Assembly (NCBI GenBank): GCA_026545225.1
Contig: CM048850.1
Coordinates: forward strand, 24,416,297 to 24,480,296
Source: Cornus controversa
Lineage: Eukaryota; Streptophyta; Magnoliopsida; Cornales; Cornaceae
Reading direction: 5' to 3'
DNA length: 64,000 nucleotides
Both the position numbers and the translations under genes were made by a program. Positions within the stretch are counted from its first letter, which is position 1, and each line of letters opens with the position of its first letter. The notes below the pieces were generated by a model, which was not told the DNA's origin, ran no database searches, and worked only from the letters and a program-made list of their open reading frames with translations. Shown piece by piece: positions 11,566 to 21,639 of this stretch.

Positions 11566-12484
11566 TTTCTTTTGGTATTGTAAGTCAGTATATTAGAAGA
11601 AAAGGCTGTTACAATCAGAATCCCATGGGATACAGAACAAAAGGTAAACAAAAGAAAAAACAAAACCAAGTGGAACAGAGAGTCTAAGTCAATAGTAATG
11701 AGAACATAATGAAATCATCATCAAAGGATCAAGTCATTGGGTATATGGATTTGCAGTAAAGAAGATAAGAATTGGAAGTAGCAACAAGGCATCTGTAGCT
11801 TCAGTAAAATTCTTACTGATGTCAGGTTGCTGCTAAAATTCTTACTGAAAGGGAACCTAGTTCTCAATCCTGCAATCATGAGTTAGGGAGATGTCAGGTT
11901 GCTGCTAAAATTCTTACTGATCTGCAGTCTCTGAAAGTGCAGCAGAGAAGTCTCAGCTTGATGATTTCTGCGATTAACTTGATAGTGATGTGTTGTTGAA
12001 CTTTATCCTTGAGTTCCTCTCTTTCCATATGTAATAGATACATCCTGCCAGTATGAGTCTATGTGAAAGGAATTTTAGAGAATGGTCCCAATTAGATGAT
12101 GCCCAATTGAGCAGATCAGGCCAAGAATTAGCTGGGCTTTGGAAGTTGCAGAGAGTTTGAAAATGATTCCAAATTTCTGAGCTGAATTTACATTAAAAAA
12201 AAATGTGGTTGTGGGATTCAGCAACTACAAGGCAAAAGACAACATGCATTGAGTGTAGTTTTCTTGGACATACAAGGGTTGTCAAGTGTGAAAAACCTGC
12301 CAAGTGCGGCAAGCCACAATATGAAGTTATGTCTGGGAATTTGGGGGTTGGTCCATATCAAATGAGTCCAGTTTAGGTTAGGTGGAGGAGGGGAGATAGA
12401 TTCTATGGTGAGATGGAGTGAGGAGTTCATTTTGTTCTATTGAAAGGAATCAGTTGATTGATGTTAAATGGTGGTAGAAGATTT

Positions 12485-12620
12485 GGATTTAATTGGAAGT
12501 CCCTTGAGAAAAGTATACACCATAGCCCCTAAAAGACCTTTTGCACAACCCAACACTTTTGCTATTCCATGTCCGTTGCCTAATAAAAAGCACTTCCCAT
12601 CTTGAAATGTACGTTCGAAA
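12485..12620 (-). CDS. WAT1-related transporter, internal exon (helix 5 region)
   Basis: Reads HGIAKVLGCAKGLLGAMVYT then FLKGLPIKS, fitting the family's 'Q.KVlGt...vgGAm.mt.yKGP' segment. Splice borders were not fixed. It lies between the exon-3 copy at 12714 and the exon at 11460, in the right order for a minus-strand gene. Confidence 0.6.
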
Positions 12621-12638
12621 CCATTTATATACACAAAG

Positions 12639-12639
<1 letters not shown>

Positions 12640-12675
<36 letters not shown>

Positions 12676-12676
12676 A
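12640..12676. repeat. (AT)n(AC)n microsatellite
   Basis: Alternating purine/pyrimidine tract at the left edge of tandem unit 1. The other two unit starts carry TA tracts at the equivalent place. Confidence 0.9.
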
Positions 12677-12713
12677 AACATATATAAATATATATATTAG
12701 TTTCTTTTGTTAC

Positions 12714-12820
12714 CTTAAGACAACAGCCATGATAAAGACAATGGCAGAAATTGTGTTCGTCATTGCTGTGGCAAATGTTGCAGAGATGTATGCTAGTAGA
12801 GATTCGGAGCCATGGTAATC
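12714..12820 (-). CDS. WAT1 exon 3, copy in unit 1
   Basis: Reads DYHGSESLLAYISATFATAM then TNTISAIVFIMAVVL. The acceptor is AATTTCAG and the donor GTAACA; 107 nt. This is the family's 'Y.a..yiSATFAtAm.N..pAitFimA...R' fourth-helix segment. Because 107 is not a multiple of three, serial inclusion of the copies would shift the frame. Confidence 0.75.
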
Positions 12821-13122
12821 CTGAAATTCCCCATACATGAAAGATTGTTAGAAAAAATTTAATACTATATATAAGTTCAAGATACACTCTGATTGCATAT
12901 TGTAAAGTAAGTCCAAAATTTGAATATAACAATGACAAAAGTAAGCACATCCCCACATAAAGAAACAAAAAGATCTTGCATAGTAAGTACTATGACAGGG
13001 GAGCAGATTTCTTTCTGCAAATTTAGGAGAAAATCACCTCAGAAATAATCATGTATAAGTTCAAACATATATACACACATATACAAAAAAACACACATAG
13101 GTGGGAAACCATAAAATTAAAC

Positions 13123-13209
13123 TTTTAAGGAAGAAAGCAAATGGTGCTAAGGCAAGTGTGGCGAATCGTTGTCGATAAGTGACAAGCACAGGAGGCTTTG
13201 TTCCTCCTA
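13123..13209 (-). CDS. WAT1 exon 2, copy in unit 1
   Basis: Reads VGGTKPPVLVTYRQRFATLA then LAPFAFFLK, the conserved 'GM.p.vlv.YRq..AtlaLAPFAfFLE' second-helix segment of WAT1-related proteins. Acceptor CATTATCAG, donor-like GTTTAA. No first exon (family start 'kp..a....q..yaGm') was recognised to the right. Confidence 0.75.
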
Positions 13210-13540
13210 CTGATAATGGGGATGATAACAATTGCGGATTGCCCACCATTTTCCTTACCTCTCTCCTTCAAGAAACCACCTCAACCAATTCCATAACCAA
13301 ACTGATCAACCAATAAACAGACATGATTAATTACCGTCATGGTACTCTACTAGAATACATCAGCAATACATATAACCAACCATTGTAATGCATTGGAATT
13401 AACCAGCGGCACAACATTATAAACTAACAACTAGAATGCATTCACCGAAGCTATCTAAAGAATGACCCAACAGTACCGTGATCCATGTCTAGAACAACCC
13501 ATATATAGTATAACTGTGATTAAAAAACACGGCAATTGAA

Positions 13541-13797
13541 CAATCAAAGTCCTTCACATTGAGTTTTAATTTCATAATCATCTCACGCAATGAAGAAGGA
13601 TAACCATAAACTGAAGCAAGGTCGCAATATTGTGGGAAACGTTGGGCATTACGTTAATTCAATTGAATTCTGGCCATTTGAACTGTCCAAGATCGTTTCA
13701 CAATATGAAATAGAGAACCACAAAATCCAACCAAAAGATGGACATCATTGCGTGAGACGATTATCAAATTAAAACTCAATGCGAAGGTCTTTGATTG
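13541..13797. mobile_element. 257-bp MITE with 53-bp terminal inverted repeats (unit 1)
   Basis: Positions 13541-13593 and the reverse complement of 13745-13797 agree except at about four bases; both begin CAATCAAAG and run to CACGCAATGA. No coding sequence is required to explain it: the short open frames inside are shadows. A full copy sits at 16672-16928 in unit 3, and unit 2 has lost the left half. It lies exactly between the WAT1 exons and the kinase tail. Confidence 0.8.
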
Positions 13798-13839
13798 TTG
13801 ATCGAGGACTTCGATTGTAAAGGTCTTCTTCAAGATCGT

Positions 13840-13990
13840 TTGATGTTGGTTTTGCCTGTTCAATAGAATCACTAGCTGAACGATTGGATATCAGTGATGT
13901 TCTAACCAAGTTGCATGCTATTAGGGACAATCTTTTTAAAATACGTCGTGGTAGAAGAGAATTACAACTGCAATTTAATCATAAGTAAGC
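13840..13990 (+). pseudogene. LRR receptor-like kinase tail, copy in unit 1
   Basis: Reads FACSIESLAERLDISDVLTK, LHAIRDNLFKIRRGRRELQL and ends in a stop after QFNHK. Same C-terminal kinase helix as at 3612-3760, but without the preceding ALPE segment: the homology stops a few bases after the MITE. It is an isolated C-terminal piece with no kinase core. Confidence 0.65.
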
Positions 13991-14238
13991 TAGGTATGAC
14001 CCCATCCCTTGTGTGCTTGCATTTCTATGCATGGGATCGAATACAACTCTAAGAAGAAGCGAGTTAGCTCAGTACTTCTCAATTATTACAATAACTTCAT
14101 TAATGAATGTGAAATACCTTAAATTCAGAATTGCACAAGAGTAGCAGCTACAACATATATGTTGACAGGGCGTCGCTACATGGGCACTAGTGGGTACTAA
14201 TGTACCAAATATAATTTTTGGAGATTTAGAACAAACAA

Positions 14239-14244
<6 letters not shown>

Positions 14245-14281
<37 letters not shown>
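14245..14281. repeat. (TA)n microsatellite
   Basis: Uninterrupted TA tract of about 18 dinucleotides at the left edge of tandem unit 2. Confidence 0.9.
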
Positions 14282-14283
<2 letters not shown>

Positions 14284-14296
14284 TTTCTTTTGTTAC

Positions 14297-14403
14297 CTTT
14301 AGACAACAGCCATGATAAAGACCATGGCAGGAATTGTGTTCGTCATTGCTGTGGCAAATGTTGCAGAGATGTATGCTAGTAAAGATTCGGAGCCATGGTA
14401 ATC
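14297..14403 (-). CDS. WAT1 exon 3, copy in unit 2
   Basis: Same 107-nt exon as at 12714, differing at a few bases (for example Ala-Met-Val rather than Ala-Ile-Val). Splice signals are retained: CAG acceptor and GTAACA donor. Confidence 0.7.
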
Positions 14404-14704
14404 CTGAAATTCCCCATACATGAAGGATTGTTAGAAAAAATTTAATACTATATATAAGTTCAAGATACACTCTGATTACATATTGTAAAGTAAGTCCAAA
14501 ATTTGAATATAACAATGACAAAAGTAAGCACATCCCACATAAAGAAACAAAAAGATCTTGCATAGTAAGTACCATGACAGGGGAGCAGATTTCTTTTTGC
14601 AAATTTAGGAGAAAATCACCTCAGAAATAATCATGTATAAGTTCAAACATATATACACACACATACAAAGAAACACACATAGGTGGGAAACCATAAAATT
14701 AAAC

Positions 14705-14791
14705 TTTCAAGGAAGAAAGCAAATGGTGCTAAGGCAAGTGTGGCAAATTGTTGTCGATAAGTGACAAGCACAGGAGGCTTTGTTCCTCCTG
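14705..14791 (-). CDS. WAT1 exon 2, copy in unit 2
   Basis: Reads AGGTKPPVLVTYRQQFATLA then LAPFAFFLE. Unlike unit 1 it keeps the family-typical Glu after FFL, so it looks closer to the parental exon. Confidence 0.7.
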
Positions 14792-15334
14792 CTGATAATG
14801 GGGATGATACCAATTGCGGATTGCCCACCATTCTCCTTACCTCTCTCCTTCAAGAAACCACCTCAACCAATGCCATAACCAAACTGATCAACCAATAAAC
14901 AGACATGATTAATTGTCGTCACAGTACTCTACTAGAATACATCAGCAATACATATAACCAACCATTGTAATGCATTGGAAATAACCAGCGGCACAACATG
15001 ATGAACTAACAACCATAATGCATTCACCGAAGCTATCTAAAGAATGACCCAACAGTACCGTGATCCATGTCTAGAACAACCCAAACCATAAACTGAAGCA
15101 AGGTCGCAATATTGTGGGAAACTTTGGGCATTACGTTAATTCAATTGAATTATGGCCATTTGAACTGTCCAAGATCGTTTCACAATATGAAATAGAGAAC
15201 CAAAAAATCCAACCAAAAGATGGACATCATTGCGTGAGACGATTATCAAATTAAAACTCAATGCGAAGGTCTTTGATTGTTGATCGAGGACTTCGATTGT
15301 GAAGGTCTTCTTCAAGATCATTTGATGTTGGTTT

Positions 15335-15475
15335 TGCCCGTTCAATAGAATCACTAGCTGAACGATTGGATATCAGTGATGTTCTAACCAAGTTGCATGC
15401 TATTAGGGACAATCTTTTTGAAACACGTCGAGGTAGAAGAGAATTACAACTGCAATTTAATCATAAGTAAGCTAG
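15335..15475 (+). pseudogene. LRR receptor-like kinase tail, copy in unit 2
   Basis: Same isolated C-terminal kinase segment (SIESLAERLDISDVLTKLHA and IRDNLFETRRGRRELQLQF), preceded by the surviving right repeat of the MITE at 15227-15279. Confidence 0.65.
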
Positions 15476-15795
15476 GTATGACCCCATCCCTTGTGTGCTT
15501 GCATTTCTATGCATGGGATCGAATACAACTCTAAGAATAAGCGAGTTAGCTCAGTACTTCTCAATTATTACAATAACTTCATTAATGAATGTGAAATACT
15601 TTAAATTCATAATTGCACAAGAGTAGCAGCTACAACATATATGTTGACAGGGCGTCGCTACATGGGCACTAGTGGGTACTAATGTACCCACTTAATTCTA
15701 TAATTTTTTTTTACATATAGTAAATATAATTTTTGGAGATTTAGAACAAACAAATATAAATATATATATATATATATATTAGTTTCTTTTGTTAC

Positions 15796-15902
15796 CTTAA
15801 GACAACAGCCATGATAAAGACCATGGCAGGAATTGTGTTCATGATTGCTGTGGCAAATGTTGCAGAGATGTATTCTAGTAGAGATTCAGAGCCATGGTAA
15901 TC
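15796..15902 (-). CDS. WAT1 exon 3, copy in unit 3
   Basis: Same exon with ATFATAIMN instead of ATFATAMTN and an AATTTTAG acceptor. It keeps length and donor. Confidence 0.7.
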
Positions 15903-16253
15903 CTAAAATTCCCCATACATTAAGGATTATTAGAAAAAATTTAATACTATATATGAGTTCAAGATACACTCTGATTGCATATTGTAAAGTAAGTCCAAAA
16001 TTTGAATATAACAATGACAAAAGTAAGCACATCCCCACATAAAGAAACAAAAAGATCTTGCATAGTAAGTACCATGACAGGGGAGCAGATTTCTTTCTGC
16101 AAATTTAGGAGAAAATCACCTCAGAAATAATCATGTATTTCTTTCTGCAAATTTAGGAGAAAAATCACCTCAGAAATAATCATGTATAAGTTCAAACATA
16201 TATACACACATATACAAAGAAACACACATAGGTGGGAAACCATAAAATTAAAC

Positions 16254-16340
16254 TTTCAAGGAAGAAAGCAAATGGTGCTAAGGCAAGTGTGGCGAATCGT
16301 TGTCGATAAGTGACAAGCACATGAGGCTTTGTTCCTCCTG
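16254..16340 (-). CDS. WAT1 exon 2, copy in unit 3
   Basis: Reads AGGTKPHVLVTYRQRFATLA then LAPFAFFLE. This is the most upstream recognised piece of the minus-strand WAT1 gene. A first exon and promoter were not identified farther right. Confidence 0.7.
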
Positions 16341-16671
16341 CTGATAATGGGGATGATACCAATTACGGATTGCCCACCATTCTCCTTACCTCTCTCCTTC
16401 AAGAAACCACCTCAACCAATGCCATAACCAAATTGATCAACCAATAAATAGACATGATTAATTGCCATCACAGTACTCTACTAGAATACATCAGCAATAC
16501 ATATAACCAACCATTGTAATGCATTGGAAATAACCAGCGGCACAACATTATAAACTAACAACCAGAATGCATTCACCGAAGCTATCTAAAGAATGACCCA
16601 ACAGTACCGTGATCCATGTCTAGAACAACCCATATATAGCATAACTGTGATTAAAAAACACGACAATTGAA

Positions 16672-16928
16672 CAATCAAAGTCCTTCACATTGAGTTTCAA
16701 TTTCATAATCGTCTCACACAATGAAGAAGGATAACCATAAACTGAAGCAAGGTCGCAATATTGTGGGAAACTTTGGGCATTACGTTAATTCAATTGAATT
16801 ATGGCCATTTGAACTGTCCAAGATCGTTTCACAATATGAAATAGAGAACCACAAAATCCAACCAAAAGATGGACATCATTGCGTGAGACGATTATCAAAT
16901 TAAAACTCAATGCGAAGGTCTTTGATTG
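16672..16928. mobile_element. 257-bp MITE, copy in unit 3
   Basis: Same length and same inverted repeats as the unit 1 copy, with a few substitutions in the left repeat. Its presence at the identical position shows that it was inserted before the triplication. Confidence 0.8.
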
Positions 16929-16974
16929 TTGATCGAGGACTTCGATTGTAAAGGTCTTCTTCAAGATCGTTTGA

Positions 16975-17115
16975 TGTTGGTTTTGCCTGTTCAATAGAAT
17001 CACTAGCTGAACGATTGGATATCAGTGATGTTCTAACCAAGTTGCATGCTATTAGGGACAATCTTTTTGAAACACGTCGAGGTAGAAGAGAATATAACTG
17101 CAATTTAATCATAAG
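16975..17115 (+). pseudogene. LRR receptor-like kinase tail, copy in unit 3
   Basis: Same segment as the unit 1 and 2 copies, with a small deletion near 17091 (AGAGAATATAACTG instead of AGAGAATTACAACTG) that breaks the end of the frame. Confidence 0.6.
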
Positions 17116-18011
17116 TAAGCTAGGTATGACCCCATCCCTTGTGTGCTTGCATTTCTATGCATGGGATCGAATACAACTCTAATAAGAAGCGAGTTAGTTC
17201 AGTACTTCTCAATTATTACAATAACTTCATTAATGAATGTGAAATACTTTAAATTCAGAATTTCACAAGAGTAGCAGCTACAACATATATGTTGATATCA
17301 ACTAATGATCAAGGTTGTCAAAACTGGTTTCATTGTTTTTTTGGACTGGATTCTCAAAATGTGGAGGTAAAATGCACTGTATATTCCTATGCTTAATATT
17401 GTTTCGCGTACATGGAAAATCAATTCTTGGTGAATCCTTCAATGGGATATCAAGAATTTTACTTGGCAAGGGTTGTTGGTTCTATCCTCTCTCATATATA
17501 TGTGATCAAGCTGAACCTAGACACCCTGCTGATATCAAGAATTTTACTTTAAGAGAGTGCTTCTTGTTAGGTGGTCTTCTACGGTGTGGATACAGAGGAG
17601 GAAGACAGTGCATAGGTGATGATGAGTTTGAGTTGGAGCATTCACTTTTATGCAAGGGCTCAAAAACGTAAAGGAACAAACGATTGAGACAAAAACATTT
17701 AATAATCTCTTTTCGTTATTGTAACTACTCAAAAACGTACAAGGACAAATGATTAAAACAAAATCACGTGATAATCTCTTTTCAATATCCTTGAAGGTAA
17801 TAAAACTCAAAATCCAAAAGTCCTCTTTTTTTTTCTTTTCTCTCTCTATTTATAGCCTCCTTCCTTTTATCTTTTTCCTTTCTCTTCTTCGGATGCGGAA
17901 GATTGATATTTCTTCTTTGCGGCAGGAGGTGGCTAGAGTTGACGATGGTTTTGGTCAGTAGATCATGTGGGGATGTCAAATTAAATCTATCTTATTCGTC
18001 GGCGGCCCACG

Positions 18012-18689
18012 TCATTGTGGTTGGGGTACAATTTGGGATAGTAAGGTGTGTGGGCTTAGTGGGCTTAGCCTGGGAGAGGTGCTGGGTTCGTGGGTTGGGT
18101 TTGGCAATATGGGCCTTAGTGTTTGGGGGTCCACATTATTGCATTCAAAGCTGCTCATAGTTGCTGCCAGATTCGAGATGCTTCTATTGGAGTTGGCAGC
18201 TCTCTTTGATATCCCACCACTACTATTTCTCAAAGGATAACTACGATTCTTGTCAAGGAAATTGTTGTGAGCAAGCAAGTTCTTGCGTTTCCTTGTATAG
18301 GTATTTTCCGACTTTGCAATGTCTTTGATGGAAGAACAAGATGAGGCATCTGCAAGACTAGTAAAAGATTTTGACTTGCCACAGTAGAACTTAGATATGC
18401 CATTCTTGATCGGTAAGACTGCCTCCAAGGAATCCATAGTGTCCAATGATCCTTTATACGAGCTCTAAACCTCACCGTCCCCAGAGTCACCATCGTCGTC
18501 CGGCACCCCACCGGATGAATCACTATCCCTCCCAATCGACGACGAGCTGGATGACTCCAACTCCTCCTTAAGCTCTTGAACTGTGTTCTTAGCCATTGTA
18601 GTACCAACCGATAACCGCCGATCAGCGACCAAAATCCCGTTTACGTGCTTGCGAGCCTCCGGTGAATCATTGATTGGTGTAAAGGACAT
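18012..18689 (-). pseudogene. OXS3-like gene, copy B (5' deletion and one stop)
   Basis: Minus-strand OXS3 family member. Core visible: ELESSSSSSIGRDSDSSGGV, LDTMDSLEAVLPIKNGISKF, YCGKSKSFTSLADASSCSSI, then KDIAKSENTYTRKRKNLLAH and SSGGISKRAANSNRS, ending STSPRLSPLSP and a stop at 18012. The first about 20 codons and part of the 5' UTR seen in C and D are deleted: FVHG is joined near 18708 to upstream sequence. A CAG-to-TAG stop lies near 18466 (GEV*SSYKG). This copy gives the best view of the natural C-terminus. Confidence 0.75.
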
Positions 18690-18816
18690 TCCATGGACGA
18701 ACCCTTATCATCATCTCTAACGATATATTAGAGAGAGAGGGAGAGAGAGAGAATAAATTGAGGAAAATAAACCCTTATCATCATCCAGACACGCTTATGA
18801 ACAATACATAAAAGTC

Positions 18817-18826
18817 TATTTATAGG
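18817..18826 (-). promoter_or_regulatory. TATA box of OXS3 copy B
   Basis: CCTATAAATA on the minus strand, same context as copies A, C and D. The duplicated upstream region stops at 18905, where module Y begins. Confidence 0.5.
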
Positions 18827-18905
18827 TACATAATTTTGAAGGCTAAGTAAAATTAGGAAATAAGAAATCCTAGTCCTAAATGGTTTAGGAGAATGTGAAA
18901 GAATG

Positions 18906-20204
18906 GAGTAACAACTTTCTACCAAAAGCAGCAATTCACAATTCAATAATGTTACAGTTACTATCAAATTTTAATACAGGGATGTTAAACATCATGGAAC
19001 TAGAGAAGTACAAGAAATTAAAAAATAAAAAAGATTACCGCTAAAGCAAAACAAAATTCTTTAGACAATTTATATGAAAATTACGCATAAAAGAGGGTGA
19101 AAAAATCGTTTACAAAATGAACAAAATAGGCAAAAAGAGCAAACAATAGTCATTTAGAAGAAGAGAAATACTAAGCGTCACAATTTTATTTCACGAATTT
19201 TAACTCGAATCTATGTGGCAGGTGTTAATACCACAAGGACTCCGTGTATGGGGGGAATCCCACCAATAATAACTTACCATTTAATTTTATCTTCTAAAAT
19301 AATGGACTCTATCACCTGCCACATAGATTCGAGTTAAAATTCATGATATTTATTCGAAACGTGTAGCATTGCTCTTAGAAGAAATAGGCGAAAAGAGTGA
19401 TATTCAAGAGGAGAAGAAATATGAGGGTGAGGAAAGAAATGAAGCTAGGGGTGCGTTTAGTAACAGGAATATTTCTCTTGTTTTTCTTACTGTAGCACAG
19501 GAATTTTTTTTATTTTTTATTTGGTAACGATTGGAGTTCTTCTTCTTCTCGATCAGACCACTTCTTCTTCTCTGTGCTTCTCTAATCGGACTACTTCTTC
19601 TATGTGCTTCTCTAATTGGACCAAGATCGCCGGCTTATCTCTGCCGACGACGAGCAACGAGAGACAACAACGGCCGAACGTTTCAGATTTGTTATTTCTT
19701 GGCAAGGTGTGTTCTCTCTTCTCTATTTTTTCTCTCTTTCTCTCTCATCTATTCTGTTTATCACCATCAAAGTACTCTTGATTTGGGTTAGGGGTTGAGG
19801 CATAGGAAATGCGAATTACTGATGGTGATTTGGGTTGGGAGTTGTAGAAATTTCGTCGCTGGATTAATGGCGGAACAAAGAGCGAGAAACAGGTCACAAA
19901 ACAGGGGATTGTGGGTAACGTTCAGTGGTGAAAGAATGGTGAGGGGTAGGTGAAGTGACTGGTTTTGAGTTGTAGAGAAATGGGTTTGGTGATGGTGATT
20001 GTTTGGTTTAGGTAGTGTTGCGGGTGAAGAAGATGGGTCTTCTATGGGCTTGGGCATGGGTAAAGGCTGATGGTCTTTGGAGGTATATTATGTTCAATTT
20101 CTGGGGTTGAGTTGGACTTAAGAGAATTGTCAAGTTTCTTGTGCCTTCTATATATGAAATTATTTTCCCATTCAATTTTAGAAAGCTTAAACCTTGATTT
20201 ATGT
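18906..20204. repeat. Module Y, left copy (direct repeat of 62700-64000)
   Basis: Begins GGAGTAACAACTTTCTACC and matches the right end of the window to its last base. It contains GGGTGCGTTTAGTAACAGG near 19448, a pyrimidine-rich stretch, and at 19618-19707 a possible untranslated exon followed by a GTGTGT donor. A minus-strand frame (MPKPIEDPSSSP..., about 90 codons) is kept in both copies but looks like an antisense shadow. Relative to the right copy, the left one contains a 212-bp MITE and lacks about 180 bp near 19490. Confidence 0.85.
19163..19374. mobile_element. 212-bp Mutator-type MITE with 9-bp target-site duplication
   Basis: Inverted repeats: GAATTTTAACTCGAATCTAT and following bases at 19195, complement at 19313-19347, extending outward with mismatches to GAGAAATACTAAGCGT / GAGCAATGCTACACGT. 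It is flanked by TTAGAAGAA at 19154-19162 and 19375-19383. The other copy of module Y has a single TTAGAAGAA at 62950-62958 and no insert, so this is a filled site against an empty site. A 9-bp duplication is typical of Mutator-like elements. Confidence 0.88.
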
Positions 20205-20653
20205 ATGTGTTTTGACAGCATAGTTCATTTTTTTTTTGTCTGCTGATGGATTTTTTTACATCAATGCACTAGAAGTGTCTCTCATTTGCAGATGAATGAT
20301 CATTGATATATATATATATATATGAGAGATGTTATATCATTTTGATCACAGAACTTACTAATGATATTCTTGTGTGCTCCGGAACATATCCCTTGTGTTT
20401 GTATTTGACTATTTGTGACTTTGTGTGTGTGGCTTAGGAGTTGTGTCGGCCATGTGTATAGTAAAAATAAAAATTAATAGAAAAAAATATATTTAATGAG
20501 AAGCTAGAAAAAGAAAAGTCATTCCTTATATAAAAATTAATATATATATACTACTCTTGGTGTTGCTTTGATTGATGATTGTGGGTTGGCATTGCGTAAA
20601 AAAGTTGATAGGGGCATATCACTCACTGCCTTCTTTCAAAAGAATGGACATGA

Positions 20654-20878
20654 ATGAGGGAATTAATATATATAAGGGAAGTTGATGAAGAAAGAAATAT
20701 GCTTCTGGTTGTTATCCAAGAGAAGCAAAATGATTTGTTATTAGTTCAAACCAAAGAAAAGGAACAGATGAAGAATATGGAAGCAGTTCTTGTACTTGTC
20801 TATGGTTTATCAAAAGCTCTCGATGATATTGAAAGTAGAGTAGGAGAGGGTATCAAAAAGAATAATTCAAGGTACTAA
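20654..20878 (+). CDS. Possible exon with coiled-coil character, unknown gene
   Basis: From about 20672 the frame reads REVDEERNMLLVVIQEKQND, LLLVQTKEKEQMKNMEAVLV then LVYGLSKALDDIESRVGEG and a stop after NNSRY. The charged heptad-like pattern suggests a coiled coil. It follows the possible untranslated exon of module Y on the same strand, so it may be the coding start of that gene. I do not recognise a family. Confidence 0.35.
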   Translation: MRELIYIREVDEERNMLLVVIQEKQNDLLLVQTKEKEQMKNMEAVLVLVYGLSKALDDIESRVGEGIKKNNSRY

Positions 20879-21180
20879 CTACTAACTACTACTTTTTAAA
20901 TTTTTCGAAAGAACTGCATTGATCAATATATGTTATTTATATATTTATTTTCACTCTGGCTTGAACTTCTGATTGAATTGCATGCCTTAAAACCTTTAAC
21001 ATCCACATGTCTAGGGCCTGTATAGGCTGTATCAATTAGCTAACTTTACAATTTTCCATTGGTGAGCTATGGGCATCAATTTTTTCTTGGTCCAATGTGT
21101 CTGAGTAGTATTAATTTATGAAAATTTTTTTGATGGGTTGTGTTTAATGGGTGACATATATATATATGTGTGTATGTATA

Positions 21181-21420
21181 GGAGGCAGAGGTTGTGGCGG
21201 TTCACAGGAAGGGAAGTTCATCAAGTTCAGGAAAAGAAAGTGTTTGATGGAGTATGAGTTTTTTCCAGGGAAAGAATATGGCAGAAGCACTTGTCACAAG
21301 GACTTGAAACTGGGGTTATCAGAAGGTTCAGTTGCTGGGGAAGCTTCTTGTTTCACTACAAGAGCTACTGGTGTTGATGCCTCTAATTCCGTTGATTTAC
21401 CTCTCAAGCTTTCTTATTAG
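21181..21420 (+). CDS. Possible exon, unknown product
   Basis: Open frame GGRGCGGSQEGKFIKFRKRK, CLMEYEFFPGKEYGRS and on to a stop at 21420. Base composition is higher in GC than the flanks and the frame looks protein-like, but no motif is recognised. It may belong with the neighbouring Tyr/Pro-rich exon at 21524. Confidence 0.3.
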   Translation, partial: GGRGCGGSQEGKFIKFRKRKCLMEYEFFPGKEYGRSTCHKDLKLGLSEGSVAGEASCFTTRATGVDASNSVDLPLKLSY

Positions 21421-21523
21421 CATTACCCAAAATCTCTCTGTTTTTCTGTTTTTTGTCTTTTCATATCTATGTGTATTGCATTTGATTCAAAAATTCCTCT
21501 TCATTGTTTCCTATTCCTATCAG

Positions 21524-21635
21524 TTATTCAACTACTGTGCCATCATCATATCCTCCTGTTCCAGACCAATCTTATGGACGGCCCGATTTTCACAATAAAC
21601 CACTTCTGCATGTTTCGACTGGCTTTGCTACTGAG
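21524..21635 (+). CDS. Tyr/Pro/Ser-rich exon, probably of a YLPM1-like gene
   Basis: Bounded by a CTATCAG acceptor and a GTATGG donor. It reads YSTTVPSSYPPVPDQSYGRP and DFHNKPLLHVSTGFATE. Low-complexity Tyr/Pro sequence of this sort precedes the P-loop domain in plant YLP-motif proteins (At5g62760-like). The P-loop exon lies 2.5 kb downstream on the same strand (24171). The link between the two exons is inference from order and strand. Confidence 0.4.
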
Positions 21636-21639
21636 GTAT

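Larger units (their letters stand above)
12693..14165. repeat. WAT1 tandem unit 1
   Basis: First of three direct tandem units (others 14275-15647 and 15773-17295). Each contains, left to right, a WAT1 exon 3 and exon 2 (minus), a 257-bp MITE or its remnant, and an LRR-kinase tail (plus). Units 1 and 2 both end ATATATGTTGACAGGGCGTC, whereas unit 3 continues ATATATGTTGATATCAAC into ordinary flank, so the two internal junctions are alike and probably arose from one event followed by unequal exchange. Confidence 0.85.
14275..15647. repeat. WAT1 tandem unit 2
   Basis: Second unit. Relative to units 1 and 3 it lacks the piece from the left MITE repeat to the ATGAAGAAGGAT stretch: an ACAACCC flank is joined directly to AAACCATAAACTG near 15084, between short matching ACCCATA/AACCATA stretches, which fits a microhomology deletion. 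Confidence 0.85.
15773..17295. repeat. WAT1 tandem unit 3
   Basis: Third unit. It carries a private tandem duplication of about 52 bp at 16085-16190 (GATTTCTTTCTGCAAATTTA start) and continues on the right into the block that also follows the kinase relic at 3760. Confidence 0.85.

Noticed and set aside
12489..12968. 159-codon minus-strand frame beginning MFLYVGMCLLLSLLYSN (and a 177-codon relative at 14069-14602)
   Set aside because: Runs through introns in the wrong frame relative to the WAT1 exons it overlaps (12714-12820 reads in another frame).
13590..13772. 60-codon frame MKKDNHKLKQGRN and its minus-strand partner, repeated in the tandem units
   Set aside because: They lie within the 257-bp MITE and are explained by it.
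14064..14130. GCGAGTTAGCTCAGTAC, resembling the start of a tRNA
   Set aside because: Only an A-box-like string; there is no B box, no acceptor stem and no cloverleaf.
19788..20057. 89-codon minus-strand frame starting MPKPIEDPSSSP, also at 63572-63853
   Set aside because: Conserved between the two module Y copies only because the DNA is recently duplicated; one copy has a length difference inside. No known domain.
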